DNA of 64,000 bases, taken from the NCBI RefSeq assembly GCF_009389585.1, contig NZ_VIYG01000006.1, positions 124,001-188,000 on the forward strand, written 5' to 3'. This document shows positions 16,496 through 25,528 of the stretch, in pieces. Made by a program: the position numbers and the translations under genes. Under the pieces are notes generated by a model. That model was given only the letters and a program-made list of their open reading frames with translations, had not been told where the DNA came from and did not search any database. Source of the DNA: Oceanobacillus sp. CFH 90083. GTDB taxonomy: Bacteria; Bacillota; Bacilli; Bacillales; Amphibacillaceae. Each line of letters opens with the position of its first letter. Position 1 is the stretch's first letter.

Positions 16496-17072
16496 CTAGT
16501 TCCTTGATATAGCAGACACATTGGTGCTTTCTTTGAGTGTGGGCAAACTGTTCAGGATTTTCTCCAGTATAATGTGCAAAAGCAGTGGCAGGAAAAAGCT
16601 GCTCTGTTGTAGTTTGAAAATGACTTTTGATCTCATCTTCCTCAAAATAAATATGATAATAAGAATCAACCATCGTAAAGCCCATTTTTACATACCAATT
16701 CTGGACCCATTTATCGTCCCGTGTCCACGCTTCAAAACGGTTCAAATTTCGCACCTTCGCAATTTTTTCAGCCTCATTCAACAATGCTTGGCCAATTCCT
16801 TGCCGGGAATAATCGGGATGAACTGCAATATGCCAGATCATTCCTCCTAAATCGCTGCCACGGGAGCAGACTGTTCTTTCTTCCACTTCATATTCAATAT
16901 CAATCAACCCGGCAATGTTTCCATCTGCTTCTGCGACAAGTTCAATAGAGGGATTCTCATAGGTCTCTTTTTCCTGAAGAACATTATCAAAGTAAGCTGT
17001 TTCTAAAAAAGCGAGTACACGGCATTGAAGCCAACTTTTTTCATCAGCTGGTGTATATGCTCTGATCTTCAT
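16491..17072 (-). CDS. GNAT-family N-acetyltransferase
   Basis: A 193-residue protein with a GNAT domain in its first 150 residues. Beta-4 is GGMIWHIAVHPDYS, followed by the acetyl-CoA loop RQGIGQALLNEAE and the C-terminal WYVKMGFTMVDSYYHIYF. A tail of about 45 residues containing FAHYTGENPEQF follows. The ATG at 17072 was preferred to the TTG at 17090, which has no ribosome-binding site. It is the last gene of a minus-strand run but has its own space; the SRPBCC gene upstream ends in a terminator. Substrate unknown. Confidence 0.85.
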   Translation of the reverse strand: MKIRAYTPADEKSWLQCRVLAFLETAYFDNVLQEKETYENPSIELVAEADGNIAGLIDIEYEVEERTVCSRGSDLGGMIWHIAVHPDYSRQGIGQALLNEAEKIAKVRNLNRFEAWTRDDKWVQNWYVKMGFTMVDSYYHIYFEEDEIKSHFQTTTEQLFPATAFAHYTGENPEQFAHTQRKHQCVCYIKELD

Positions 17073-17114
17073 ATCTTTCCCACTTTCCAAACTTCAGTGA
17101 ATTTAGGTGTCGTA

Positions 17115-17160
17115 ATAAAAAAAGAGAGACCTTCCAAAATACAATGATCAGGTCTCTATA
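17115..17160 (-). terminator. Terminator of the SRPBCC gene (minus strand)
   Basis: On the minus strand AGAGACC ... GGTCTCT is followed by CTTTTTTT. Confidence 0.8.
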
Positions 17161-17166
17161 AAGATT

Positions 17167-17610
17167 TCATTCTGTTTCATTTTCTGCCAAAGATTGAATC
17201 ACTTTGGAAGATTCTTTCGCAAAATCTATCGATGCTTCGTAATAATCTTTTCCTTGCTCTAAAAGAGAAAAGTCGCCAATTTCAATAAATAATTTTGTGC
17301 TGTTTCCCATATCTTCTAATGAATAACGGTAGGCAACTTCCCCTTGCTCTGGTTTGATTTTCCAGCCTGTTCCATGTAAATCAATAATCAGCTCTTTTTC
17401 TTTTTCCGCTTTTATAATGGTAGTAATAGACTGCTCTCCGTTTGGTAAATCCCAGACTACCTTGCTGTCTACCTTCATTGGCTCTTCCGGGTAGTTTTCA
17501 GGTAATTCATCCCACTGCGCTACATATTTAGGCAGTGTTAATACTTCCCAAACTTTTTCTGGAGATGCGTTTATTATTATTTCTTCTGTAACAATCAGTT
17601 GTTTTTTCAC
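17167..17610 (-). CDS. SRPBCC / AHSA1-like domain protein
   Basis: A 147-residue protein made of one START/Bet v1-like fold. It begins IIINASPEKVWEVLT, the usual start of AHSA1/CoxG-like SRPBCC domains that bind hydrophobic ligands in a helix-grip pocket. Translation starts at a GTG (17610) preceded by GGAGGGATTACA. It lies 30 bp downstream of msrA on the same strand, so the two are probably co-transcribed, which may hint at a stress role. Ligand unknown. Confidence 0.82.
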   Translation of the reverse strand: MKKQLIVTEEIIINASPEKVWEVLTLPKYVAQWDELPENYPEEPMKVDSKVVWDLPNGEQSITTIIKAEKEKELIIDLHGTGWKIKPEQGEVAYRYSLEDMGNSTKLFIEIGDFSLLEQGKDYYEASIDFAKESSKVIQSLAENETE

Positions 17611-17640
17611 TGTAATCCCTCCACATGATGTTTTTGAGAA

Positions 17641-18165
17641 CTATGAACTCCAGTTTTCAGCAATAAATTCATCCCTGCCTGACTTAGCGCGGTCTTCTTC
17701 ATATGCTGCTTTGCTTTTTTTATAAAAATCCTGATGATAATCTTCAGCGGGATAAAAGACAGCTGCTGCTTTAATTTCTGTTACAATCGGTTTAGCAAAC
17801 CGTCCGCTGTCCGCCAGTGCCTGCCTGGATTGCTCAGCAAGCTCTTTCTGTTCTTCATTATGATAAAAGATTGCCGTTCTATACTGCTCGCCCCGATCCT
17901 GAAACTGTCCATCCGGATCAGTCGGATCAATCTGCGGCCAGTACAGGTCAAGAATCATCTGATAATCAATAATGGAATCATCATAAGTAATCTCTACCGC
18001 TTCATAATGTCCCGTTTTCCCCTGTTTCACTTGTTCATAAGCCGGATTTTCTATGTGTCCGCCTGTATAACCGGATATAACCTGGTGTACGCCATCCCAT
18101 TGGTCAAAAGGCTTCACCATACACCAGAAGCAGCCGCCGGCAAATGTTGCTTTTTGTATTGTCAT
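17641..18165 (-). CDS. msrA: Peptide-methionine (S)-S-oxide reductase MsrA
   Basis: A 174-residue enzyme repairing S-methionine sulfoxide in proteins. The catalytic motif GGCFWC lies at residues 10-15 (C12), followed by FDQWDGVHQVISGYTGG and YYDEQIH-like LYWPQIDPTDPDGQFQDRG. The ATG at 18165 is preceded by AAGGAGGGGTTAAC; the frame stays open to 18282 but would add 39 hydrophobic residues without a ribosome-binding site. No MsrB domain is fused. It is divergent from the MOSC gene. Confidence 0.93.
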   Translation of the reverse strand: MTIQKATFAGGCFWCMVKPFDQWDGVHQVISGYTGGHIENPAYEQVKQGKTGHYEAVEITYDDSIIDYQMILDLYWPQIDPTDPDGQFQDRGEQYRTAIFYHNEEQKELAEQSRQALADSGRFAKPIVTEIKAAAVFYPAEDYHQDFYKKSKAAYEEDRAKSGRDEFIAENWSS

Positions 18166-18261
18166 GTTAACCCCTCCTTGAGGCTTTTCAAAAGTCACGA
18201 TAATTTGTAGAATGAAATTAATATAACATAATTTAAGTATTTTTAGAAATAAGGTGACATC

Positions 18262-18819
18262 ATGGAAGAACCATTTGTACATAGGATTTTTAATAATAAA
18301 CAGAATGAAATTAAAAATAGTATGTATTTATCCAGATTAGGATTTGCCAAAGAGAATCCGGAAAAAAAGAAAGCTATCTTTGACAAAAGTATTTTTGCTT
18401 TTCCTGTTAAGCATTATAATGAACCAGACACAAAGAAATTATTTACAGAACGAGCAGGTGAAAAAAAGGAAAACTTCTCTGTCCTGGAAATGGAAGAGCA
18501 CTCTGTTTTTGTTGGAGATATTTACCGGCTGGGAAAAGCAGTCATTCAAGTATCTCAGCCTGGGCGGGTGTCGCAAAGAGAAATGGAAAATGGATTAAAA
18601 ACGGGCTGGTACTTTCGGGTGCTAGAGGAAGGAAAGATTCAGCCTGCAAAAGATTTACAGCTGATAGAACGCCCAAATCCCAAATGGTCTATTGCAGCGT
18701 GTAATGAAGTGATGTACTTAGATCGTGAAAATTTATGGAGTGCGGATCAGCTGTTTCATTGCACAGATTTGGGGATTATCTGGAGGAAAACATTGCGAAA
18801 GAGATTAAGAGGATTTTAG
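18262..18819 (+). CDS. Shortened MOSC-domain protein (YiiM/YflK-like, diverged)
   Basis: A 185-residue protein recognisable by FAFPVKHY, ENFSVL.M.E..VFVGDIYRLGKAVIQVSQP, TGWYFRVLEEG and IQPAKDLQLIERP, all from the YiiM-type MOSC family. Such proteins deliver sulfur or reduce N-hydroxylated bases using molybdenum cofactor. Two usually conserved parts are missing: the GDGQ..HHGG segment before the HY motif, and the stretch with the conserved cysteine (usually PCWK) after VSQP, where the text jumps straight from SQPGRVSQ to GLKTGWYF. The frame is intact and has a good AAGGTGAC ribosome-binding site. It may be non-catalytic or decaying. Confidence 0.75.
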   Translation: MEEPFVHRIFNNKQNEIKNSMYLSRLGFAKENPEKKKAIFDKSIFAFPVKHYNEPDTKKLFTERAGEKKENFSVLEMEEHSVFVGDIYRLGKAVIQVSQPGRVSQREMENGLKTGWYFRVLEEGKIQPAKDLQLIERPNPKWSIAACNEVMYLDRENLWSADQLFHCTDLGIIWRKTLRKRLRGF

Positions 18820-18889
18820 GAAGACTGCATGGCAGCAGGCTGGAGCTCTATCACCAGAAATAGCGATGATAAGAGGAAGTGATTAACCC

Positions 18890-19420
18890 TTAAATTAGTT
18901 TTCTTGATATTCCATAATCAATCAATGCTTCATAAGGATCTCCGGTTAATCCAAGCATATGGCAAAATGCCTGCTCTGTGTTAAAGCCCTGTTCTTTGAG
19001 GGCAATAATTTTATTCTTCCATAATGGATTCTCGTCCAGCAGAAATTTTTCAATAATCATGTGCAGATAAGCATACTGCTGTGATACCGGTTGAGCTTGT
19101 CCAAATAATTCAAATTCAAAATCCTGATAGATGAAATTTGCTTTTACAATGGATTTGTTTCTAATTCTCTTCTGTTTGAGCATGAATAGAGGATAGGAGC
19201 TGTAGAGAAAATTTATTTTATCTGCAAAAGAATGGAGGTCATGGACTTCCATAATTATATCTAAATCAGAGGAAGCCGTATCTATACCAAGCGGTACGGT
19301 TCCACATAGACTTGGGGAATATATTTTCAAATCCTCCATGATGTTCATCTGATTAATCACTTTATACGCTTTTCTCTGTTTTTCATTCCCGGACTTTAGA
19401 TACTTCATATTATCTAACAT
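18890..19420 (-). CDS. DUF4269 nucleotidyltransferase-fold protein
   Basis: A 176-residue protein with the minimal nucleotidyltransferase pattern CGTVPLGIDTASSDLDIIMEV: a glycine-rich turn, then D.D separated as SSDLDI. Later FEFELFGQAQPVSQQYAYLH supplies the family's distal motif. It matches DUF4269 proteins of bacilli; the biological target is not known. The ATG at 19420 has GAGGTGA five bases upstream; the GTG at 19429 overlaps that site. It stands alone on the minus strand. Confidence 0.82.
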   Translation of the reverse strand: MLDNMKYLKSGNEKQRKAYKVINQMNIMEDLKIYSPSLCGTVPLGIDTASSDLDIIMEVHDLHSFADKINFLYSSYPLFMLKQKRIRNKSIVKANFIYQDFEFELFGQAQPVSQQYAYLHMIIEKFLLDENPLWKNKIIALKEQGFNTEQAFCHMLGLTGDPYEALIDYGISRKLI

Positions 19421-19738
19421 CGCCTTCACCTCATTGACTAGTTTACAGAAGAGATAACAATATTAAAAGGATACCGAAATCACTTTTTTAATAAAGTATG
19501 AATGTGGTCTAGCTGTTGATGCAAAATCATATGAATATAGAAAAATCCTTTATACAATATTTTCTTATAGCGCACTTTACTAAATTTGTGATAAATTAAA
19601 GTAACTGTATTTCACATATGGATACGAGTGTTTTATTCAAGAGAATAAAGGGAAGCAATAAAGGGGTGTGGTGTCTCTTTTGATACGTTTTTCTTCTGTC
19701 TGAAGTTACAATTTAATAGAGTTGAAGGAGGAATCAAT
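19421..19738. other. Intergenic region without recognised features
   Basis: A 318-bp, A+T-rich gap between divergent genes. It must hold promoters for both, but no box was good enough to call, and no hairpin or repeat was seen. Confidence 0.4.
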
Positions 19739-20326
19739 ATGTTAGAGAATGCACTCATTATGCTGGCAATTATATTTACCGTTAATGTATTATACGTATC
19801 ATTGATGACGATTCGTATGATTCTAACATTAAAGGGCAGAACCTATATTGCTGCATTCGTGAGTATGTTTGAAATTGTTATTTATGTTGTCGGTTTGGGG
19901 TTAGTATTAGATAACCTTGATCAGATCCAAAATCTGATCGCTTATGCGATTGGTTTTGCGACAGGTTTAATTATTGGTTCCAGAATTGAAGAAAAGCTTG
20001 CACTTGGGTACATTACGGTGAATGTCGTCTCTGCAAACCCTGATTTAAACTTCACTCGGCGTCTTCGTGAAAAAGGCTATGGTGTAACAAGCTGGTCCTC
20101 CTATGGAATGGATGGCGACAGACTTTCCGTTCAAATTTTAACACCGAGGAAATATGAATTGAATCTATATCAGGCAATTCAGGAAATTGATCCAAAAGCA
20201 TTTATTATTTCCTATGAACCAAAGCGGATTCACGGCGGGTTCTGGGTAAAGCAGGTTCGTAAAGGGAAATTAATGCGAAAAGAGAATAAACCAAAGGAAC
20301 AAGTACAAAATGAAAGCCAATCATAA
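19739..20326 (+). CDS. yebE: YebE, DUF2179/UPF0316 membrane protein
   Basis: A 195-residue protein with three N-terminal membrane helices (about 3-24, 37-58, 66-84) and a cytoplasmic DUF2179 domain (about 100-175) with [13 protein letters not shown] and [15 protein letters not shown]. It belongs to UPF0316. The DUF2179 part is related to domains that bind small ligands in other membrane proteins. The start at 19739 follows GAAGGAGGAATCAAT. B. subtilis yebE has the same place between pbuG and purE, which supports the symbol. Cellular role unknown. Confidence 0.88.
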   Translation: MLENALIMLAIIFTVNVLYVSLMTIRMILTLKGRTYIAAFVSMFEIVIYVVGLGLVLDNLDQIQNLIAYAIGFATGLIIGSRIEEKLALGYITVNVVSANPDLNFTRRLREKGYGVTSWSSYGMDGDRLSVQILTPRKYELNLYQAIQEIDPKAFIISYEPKRIHGGFWVKQVRKGKLMRKENKPKEQVQNESQS

Positions 20327-20338
20327 AGGGAAGCACCA

Positions 20339-20415
20339 AAAACCGAACATTAATTTAATGTAAAGCTGAAATTGTTCGACATTATCTTGCAATTTTTTAT
20401 TTTATTTGGTATGCT
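20339..20415 (+). promoter_or_regulatory. purE promoter with paired PurR boxes
   Basis: PurBox 1 AAAACCGAACATT (20339-20351) matches the consensus AWWWCCGAACWWT. PurBox 2 lies inverted at 20371-20383 with the GTTCG core. The promoter follows: -35 TTGCAA (20387-20392), 17-bp spacer, -10 TATGCT (20410-20415). Known PurR operators consist of two such inverted boxes near the promoter, so repression by PurR, relieved by PRPP, is expected. Confidence 0.85.
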
Positions 20416-20434
20416 AAAGCCAACAATTGAAAAT

Positions 20435-20504
20435 GCCTCATATATACTTGAGAATATGGCTCAAAAGTTTCTACCCGGCACCGTAAATGACTGGACTATG
20501 AGGG
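20435..20504 (+). ncRNA. Guanine riboswitch aptamer (pur operon leader)
   Basis: P1 is CCTCATA / TATGAGG. P2 is TTGAG / CTCAA, around GAATATGG and the invariant AAGTTTCTACC. P3 is CCGG / CTGG around CACCGTAAATGA. J3/1 reads GGACTATG, with C at the discriminator position, so it is guanine-type. It begins about 20 nt after the -10 box. Confidence 0.95.
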
Positions 20505-20647
20505 AGGATGAGCTGTTGTTCTAAAGAACAGCAGATGTTGAATGATGCTTATATAAAGGATGTTCAAAAGTCCGAATAACCATATTTTGAACATCCTTTA
20601 AACGAAGTCTATTCATCTTCCCTTATGGAAGACGAATAGACTTTTTT
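20501..20647 (+). terminator. Riboswitch expression platform and terminator
   Basis: The terminator stem is AAGTCTATTC.. / ..GAATAGACTT plus CTTCC / GGAAG (20605-20640), followed by six Ts. Its 5' arm TCATCTTCCCT (20613-20623) is complementary, with one G-U pair, to AGGGAGGATGA (20501-20511), which overlaps the 3' strand of P1. Ligand binding would lock P1 and free the terminator; without ligand the 11-bp antiterminator can form. Confidence 0.85.
20555..20599. repeat. Repeat family C, copy 1 (in pur leader)
   Basis: AAAGGATGTTCAAAA and TTTTGAACATCCTTT are perfect 15-bp inverted arms around a 15-bp loop. The same GGATGTTCAAAA motif occurs at 39948-39963 and, with an inverted partner, at 45799-45866. 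Confidence 0.65.
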
Positions 20648-20826
20648 GTGTTTTAACAATTTAGTGAATTGATTTCTAAACGAAGGGGCTTTTGCTGCGC
20701 GAATGTCAGCTGCCATTGAAGAGGCAATCTTATAAATGTAAAAGTGTTTTCTGTTTTAATTTACTAATTTGTTTTCGTTTTTCACTTCTATTATAAAGGT
20801 TACAACAAAATCAGAAAGATAAACCA

Positions 20827-20871
20827 GCCAAAGAAAAACACGGAAAGCGTATGGTGTTTTCGGAGCGGCAG
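20827..20871. repeat. Repeat family D, copy 1 (in pur leader)
   Basis: AAAAACACGGAAAGCG, then GGTGTTTTCGGAGCGGC, is a shortened version of the block at 48897-48952. The rest of the leader between terminator and purE (20648-20967) shows no further recognised signal. Confidence 0.55.
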
Positions 20872-20967
20872 AATCAGTACAATCTATGTTTTAATCAAAA
20901 ACCAAACATTAACACAACAACCACTTTTTAAAATCCGTAAAAAACTAAAAACAGAAAGAGGGATTTG

Positions 20968-21459
20968 ATGGCTCAAGTCGGTGTCATTATGGGAAGTATC
21001 TCAGACTGGGAAACAATGCAGCATACCTGCAAAGAACTTGAAACGCTAAATATCAGCTATGAAAAAGAGGTTATTTCAGCTCACCGAACACCAGATGATA
21101 TGTTTGCCTATGCGCAGAGTGCACGGGAAAAAGGCCTGAAAGTCATTATTGCCGGAGCTGGCGGAGCAGCGCATCTGCCGGGGATGGTAGCTTCACAGAC
21201 AACGCTGCCGGTTATCGGAGTTCCTGTGGAAAGCAAAGCACTTCAGGGAGTCGATTCACTCTTATCGATTGTTCAAATGCCCGGTGGTGTACCAACTGCA
21301 ACCGTTGCGATTGGTAAAGCAGGTGCAAAGAATGCCGCCATTTTAGCAGCGCAGATTATCAGCACATTTGATAAAGAGGCAGAAAAGGCGTTAGATGAAT
21401 ACCGTACAGCAATGAAGGATGCTGTTCAGGAAATGAGGGATCAGCTTGCAACCTATTAA
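20968..21459 (+). CDS. purE: N5-carboxyaminoimidazole ribonucleotide mutase PurE
   Basis: A 163-residue class I PurE. It converts N5-CAIR to CAIR, the sixth step of purine synthesis, together with PurK. Motifs: GSISDWETM near the N terminus, SAHRTPD (catalytic histidine) and [13 protein letters not shown]. The ATG at 20968 follows GAGGGAT; a TTG three bases earlier is in frame. It is the first gene of the 12-gene operon, 320 nt after the riboswitch terminator, which is an unusually long second leader part. Confidence 0.96.
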   Translation: MAQVGVIMGSISDWETMQHTCKELETLNISYEKEVISAHRTPDDMFAYAQSAREKGLKVIIAGAGGAAHLPGMVASQTTLPVIGVPVESKALQGVDSLLSIVQMPGGVPTATVAIGKAGAKNAAILAAQIISTFDKEAEKALDEYRTAMKDAVQEMRDQLATY

Positions 21460-22579
21460 AACAATCTTGCCTCCTCAGACGATTGGAATTATTGGCGGTG
21501 GTCAGCTTGGCAGAATGATGGCAATTGCGGCAAGATATATGGGCTATCGCATTGTTGTGTTAGACCCGGCTCCGAATTGTCCGACAGCACAGGTTGCTGA
21601 TGAGCAGATTATCGCAGATTATGCAGAAATAAAGGCAGTAAAAGAATTAATTGAAAAAGCCGATGTGATTACATATGAATTTGAAAATGTAGACTTAGAT
21701 GCTGCAGAGCTTATTCAGAATGCAGGGAAGCTTCCACAAGGCGCATTAGCTTTAGAGGTTACACAGAACAGGGAAAAGGAGAAGCAGCTTATTGCTGATT
21801 TAGAGCTCCCTGTTCCTGCTTTTCGGATTGTGAAAACGGAGGAAGCCTGCATAGAAGCACTATCCATTATTCCGCTGCCCGCAGTCATTAAAACCTGCCG
21901 GGGAGGATATGACGGAAAAGGTCAGCTGAAGCTTGAATCGGAAGAAGATAAAAATGCGGCTTTAGCATTTTTCAGAGAGCATGGCTATTGTATAATAGAA
22001 CGGTGGATTCCTTTTGATAAAGAAATCTCGGTTGTCTTTACAAGGTCGCAGCAGGGGAATATTACGTTTTTCCCGGTTGCAGAGAATGAACATCGTGACC
22101 ATATCCTCTATAAAACGACGATTCCGGCAGCTATTGACGCTGCACTTGAAGAGAAGGCGTATGCCATGACGGCGAAAATTGCCGAAAGAATGGAGATTGT
22201 CGGTACTTTTGCGATAGAGATGTTTGTCGGTGAGGATACGATTTATATGAATGAAATGGCGCCAAGACCGCATAACTCTGGCCATTATACGATTGAAGGC
22301 TGCAATGTCTCTCAATTCGCCCAGCATATCCGGGCAATTTGCGGGCTGCCGCTCATTCCTGTTCATCTGCATCAGCCAACCGCAATGATTAATATTTTAG
22401 GAGAATCCCTTCCAAAAGCAATCGAGTTTACCACAAATCATGATTATGGATTTCTTCATCTTTATGGAAAGGAAGAACCGAAAGAAAAGCGTAAAATGGG
22501 ACATATGACATTTACAGCGGAAACAGCCGAAGCTTTACGGAAACAATTGGATATTTTTGAGGAGGCTATACAACAATGA
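21446..22579 (+). CDS. purK: N5-carboxyaminoimidazole ribonucleotide synthase PurK
   Basis: A 377-residue ATP-grasp enzyme using bicarbonate and ATP to carboxylate AIR. N-terminal dinucleotide-like [16 protein letters not shown]-grasp [13 protein letters not shown], and metal-binding [18 protein letters not shown] are visible. Translation appears to start at a TTG (21446) inside the end of purE (14-base overlap); GAGGGA lies seven bases before it and the resulting N terminus has normal family length. A later start would remove the nucleotide-binding loop. Confidence 0.95.
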   Translation: MQPIKTILPPQTIGIIGGGQLGRMMAIAARYMGYRIVVLDPAPNCPTAQVADEQIIADYAEIKAVKELIEKADVITYEFENVDLDAAELIQNAGKLPQGALALEVTQNREKEKQLIADLELPVPAFRIVKTEEACIEALSIIPLPAVIKTCRGGYDGKGQLKLESEEDKNAALAFFREHGYCIIERWIPFDKEISVVFTRSQQGNITFFPVAENEHRDHILYKTTIPAAIDAALEEKAYAMTAKIAERMEIVGTFAIEMFVGEDTIYMNEMAPRPHNSGHYTIEGCNVSQFAQHIRAICGLPLIPVHLHQPTAMINILGESLPKAIEFTTNHDYGFLHLYGKEEPKEKRKMGHMTFTAETAEALRKQLDIFEEAIQQ

Positions 22580-23871
22580 TCGAACGTTATACAAGAGAAG
22601 AAATGGGCAATATCTGGACGGAGGAAAATAAATTTAAAGCTTGGCTGGAGGTGGAAATTCTGGCCTGTGAAGCATGGAGTAAGCTTGGATTTATTCCGGA
22701 AGAAGATGTTAGGAAACTGCGTGAGAATGCTTCCTTTGATATCCATCGCATTTATGAGATTGAGCAGGAAACACGTCATGATGTTGTCGCATTTACCCGT
22801 GCTGTATCAGAAACTTTAGGAGAAGAAAGAAAATGGGTTCACTATGGTTTGACTTCTACAGATGTTGTGGATACCGCTCTTTCTTATTTATTAAAGCAGG
22901 CAAATACTATTTTAAGAGACGGTCTGACCCGTTTTGTCGGTATTTTAGAAGAAAAAGCGAAAGAACATAAGCATACAGTCATGATGGGGCGCACGCACGG
23001 TGTCCATGCAGAGCCGACTACATTTGGTTTGAAGATGGCTCTGTGGTATGAGGAAATGAAGCGGAATTTGGAGCGTTTTGAGCTTGCTGCGGCAAATGTG
23101 GAGTTTGGCAAAATCTCTGGAGCGGTTGGGACCTATGCCAATATCGATCCATATGTAGAGCAGTATGTTTGCGAAAAGCTGGGTACATCGCCAGCACCGG
23201 TTTCCACACAAACCTTACAGCGTGACCGTCATGCCGCCTATTTATCCACACTTGCTTTGATTGCGACATCAATTGAAAAGTTCGCAACAGAGATCCGCGG
23301 ATTGCAAAAAACAGAAACAAGAGAAGTAGAGGAGCGTTTTGCAAAAGGGCAAAAAGGATCTTCAGCGATGCCGCATAAGCGTAATCCGATTGGTTCAGAG
23401 AATATGACAGGAATGGCACGCGTTATCCGTGGTTACATGGTAACGGCTTATGAAAATGTTGCATTGTGGCATGAACGTGATATTTCGCATTCCTCCGCAG
23501 AGCGTGTCATTTTACCGGATGCGACGATTGCGCTGGATTACATGCTGCACCGTTTTGGAAATATTGTGGAGAACTTAACGGTATTTCCGGAAAATATGAA
23601 GCGTAACATTGACCGTACACATGGTGTTATTTTCTCTCAGCGTGTGCTTCTATCTTTGATTGATAAAGGAATGGCACGTGAGGCAGCTTATGATATTGTG
23701 CAGCCAAAAGCAATGGAGGCATGGGAAACAGCGACTTCCTTTAAAGAACTGGTAGAGCAGGATGAGCGGATTACAAGCAAGTTAACGCAGGCAGAAATTG
23801 ATGATTGCTTTGACTATACCTATCATTTAAAGAATGTGGATCAGATCTTCACAAAAATTGGATTAGCATAG
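22576..23871 (+). CDS. purB: Adenylosuccinate lyase PurB
   Basis: A 431-residue lyase of the fumarase/aspartase superfamily. It acts twice: SAICAR to AICAR in the common pathway, and adenylosuccinate to AMP. The signature loop is [11 protein letters not shown] (about residues 260-270); TSTDVVDTA and [15 protein letters not shown] form the other conserved parts. The start overlaps the purK stop (ATGA), with GGAGG upstream. Confidence 0.97.
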   Translation: MIERYTREEMGNIWTEENKFKAWLEVEILACEAWSKLGFIPEEDVRKLRENASFDIHRIYEIEQETRHDVVAFTRAVSETLGEERKWVHYGLTSTDVVDTALSYLLKQANTILRDGLTRFVGILEEKAKEHKHTVMMGRTHGVHAEPTTFGLKMALWYEEMKRNLERFELAAANVEFGKISGAVGTYANIDPYVEQYVCEKLGTSPAPVSTQTLQRDRHAAYLSTLALIATSIEKFATEIRGLQKTETREVEERFAKGQKGSSAMPHKRNPIGSENMTGMARVIRGYMVTAYENVALWHERDISHSSAERVILPDATIALDYMLHRFGNIVENLTVFPENMKRNIDRTHGVIFSQRVLLSLIDKGMAREAAYDIVQPKAMEAWETATSFKELVEQDERITSKLTQAEIDDCFDYTYHLKNVDQIFTKIGLA

Positions 23872-23883
23872 GAGGATTCCAAT

Positions 23884-24597
23884 ATGGAACTTGAGCTTTT
23901 ATATGAAGGAAAAGCAAAGAAGGTTTATCAATCGGACACGAATGAAAATCACTTGATTCTCGCTTATAAAAATGATGCAACAGCTTTTAACGGTGAGAAG
24001 AAAGCTCAGTTTACAGGGAAGGGGAGACTCAATAATGAGATCTCCTCCCTCCTATTCAAGGCATTAGAGGACAAAGGAATTCAGTCTCATTTTATCAAAC
24101 GGCTGGATTCTACTACGCAAATGGTTCAGAAAACAGATATTATTCCGTTAGAAGTGGTAATTCGGAATATTGCGACAGGTAGTATTACAAAGCGTCTGGG
24201 TATCCAGGAGAAATCTCCTTTTGAACCAGCATTAGCAGAATTATTTTACAAGGATGACCGTTTAGGGGACCCGTTGATAAATGATGAGCATGCGCTTTAT
24301 TTAACGGATATTACAGAGGAAGAACTGAGCAGCATCAAGGAGAAAGCAAGACAGGTGAATCTGGCATTAACAGAAATATTTGCTGCTATCGGTGTCCGGC
24401 TGGTTGATTTTAAATTGGAATTTGGCAGAAACCGGGAAGGACAGATTCTGCTTTCCGATGAGGTATCACCGGACACTTGCAGATTATGGGATATGGAAAC
24501 GAATGAAAAGCTGGATAAAGATGTTTTTCGGCAAGACACAGGAGATTTGATTACCGTATATGAAGAAATACTAAATCGTTTGGAGGCGCAGCTATGA
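23884..24597 (+). CDS. purC: SAICAR synthase PurC
   Basis: A 237-residue enzyme joining aspartate to CAIR with ATP. LLYEGKAKKVYQ at the N terminus, EVVIRNIATGS, and LVDFKLEFGRN ... LSDEVSPDTCRLWD are the family motifs. The start lies 12 bp after purB with TAGGAGGATTCC. The gene ends in ATGA overlap with purS. Confidence 0.97.
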   Translation: MELELLYEGKAKKVYQSDTNENHLILAYKNDATAFNGEKKAQFTGKGRLNNEISSLLFKALEDKGIQSHFIKRLDSTTQMVQKTDIIPLEVVIRNIATGSITKRLGIQEKSPFEPALAELFYKDDRLGDPLINDEHALYLTDITEEELSSIKEKARQVNLALTEIFAAIGVRLVDFKLEFGRNREGQILLSDEVSPDTCRLWDMETNEKLDKDVFRQDTGDLITVYEEILNRLEAQL

Positions 24598-24839
24598 AGA
24601 AGGTGCAGGTATACATTACATTAAAACAAGGTGTTTTAGATCCGCAGGGGAAAGCAATTCAAACTTCGCTTCATTCCTTGGATTATCCGGAAGTAGAAGA
24701 CGTTCGTGTCGGAAAATATATTGAACTTCAAGTAGAGGAAGGGCCAGACTTAGAGAAAAGAGTGACACAAATGTGTGAGCAGTTATTGGCGAATCCGGTT
24801 ATTGAAGATTATCGGATTGAGCTAGAGGGGGCACGATAA
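24594..24839 (+). CDS. purS: Phosphoribosylformylglycinamidine synthase subunit PurS
   Basis: An 81-residue protein, the small structural subunit that bridges PurL and PurQ in Gram-positive FGAM synthase. It has the family pattern [18 protein letters not shown] and [10 protein letters not shown]. It overlaps purC by four bases and is followed two bases after its stop by purQ. Confidence 0.95.
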   Translation: MKKVQVYITLKQGVLDPQGKAIQTSLHSLDYPEVEDVRVGKYIELQVEEGPDLEKRVTQMCEQLLANPVIEDYRIELEGAR

Positions 24840-24841
24840 TT

Positions 24842-25528
24842 GTGAAGGTAGCTGTGATTGTTTTTCCAGGTTCCAATTGTGACAGGGATATGTATCATGC
24901 AGCCGGAGAGATTGCAGGTGCTGAAGCGAGCCTTGTCTGGTATACCGATACGCATTTACTGGATGATGTGGACGGTATTCTTATTCCGGGCGGATTCTCA
25001 TATGGAGATTACTTGCGCTCAGGATCGATGGCCTCTACATCGGATATTATGAATAAAATCCGTGAGCACGCTGAAAAAGGAAAACCGGTTTTAGGTATTT
25101 GCAATGGATTTCAGATATTGACCGAATCCGGACTTTTACCCGGGGCGTTAATGCGCAATAAACATCTTTCTTTTATGTGTCATCAGGAAGAATTGGTTGT
25201 TGAGGATAACGAGAATATTTTCACAACACTGTATGAGAAAAATGAAGTTGTCCGCTTTCCGATAGCACATGGGGAAGGTAATTACTTCTGTGATGATGAA
25301 ACGTTACTCGAATTAAAAGATAATAATCAAATCGTATTCACTTATAAAAATAATCCGAATGGCTCTGTTTCAGATATTGCCGGTATTCGTAATAAAGCTG
25401 GTAACGTGCTGGGCATGATGCCGCATCCGGAACGGGCAGTGGAAGCATTATTAGGAAGTGATGATGGACTACGACTATTTCAATCTTTGATTGCGAATTG
25501 GAGGAGCAGCAATGCAGTTAACGCATAA
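24842..25528 (+). CDS. purQ: Phosphoribosylformylglycinamidine synthase subunit PurQ
   Basis: A 228-residue glutaminase subunit. The triad cysteine sits in GICNGFQ and the histidine-glutamate pair in [21 protein letters not shown] is the PurQ-specific segment. It supplies ammonia to PurL. A GTG start at 24842 is preceded by GAGGGGG. The end overlaps the purL start by 17 bases. Confidence 0.96.
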   Translation: MKVAVIVFPGSNCDRDMYHAAGEIAGAEASLVWYTDTHLLDDVDGILIPGGFSYGDYLRSGSMASTSDIMNKIREHAEKGKPVLGICNGFQILTESGLLPGALMRNKHLSFMCHQEELVVEDNENIFTTLYEKNEVVRFPIAHGEGNYFCDDETLLELKDNNQIVFTYKNNPNGSVSDIAGIRNKAGNVLGMMPHPERAVEALLGSDDGLRLFQSLIANWRSSNAVNA

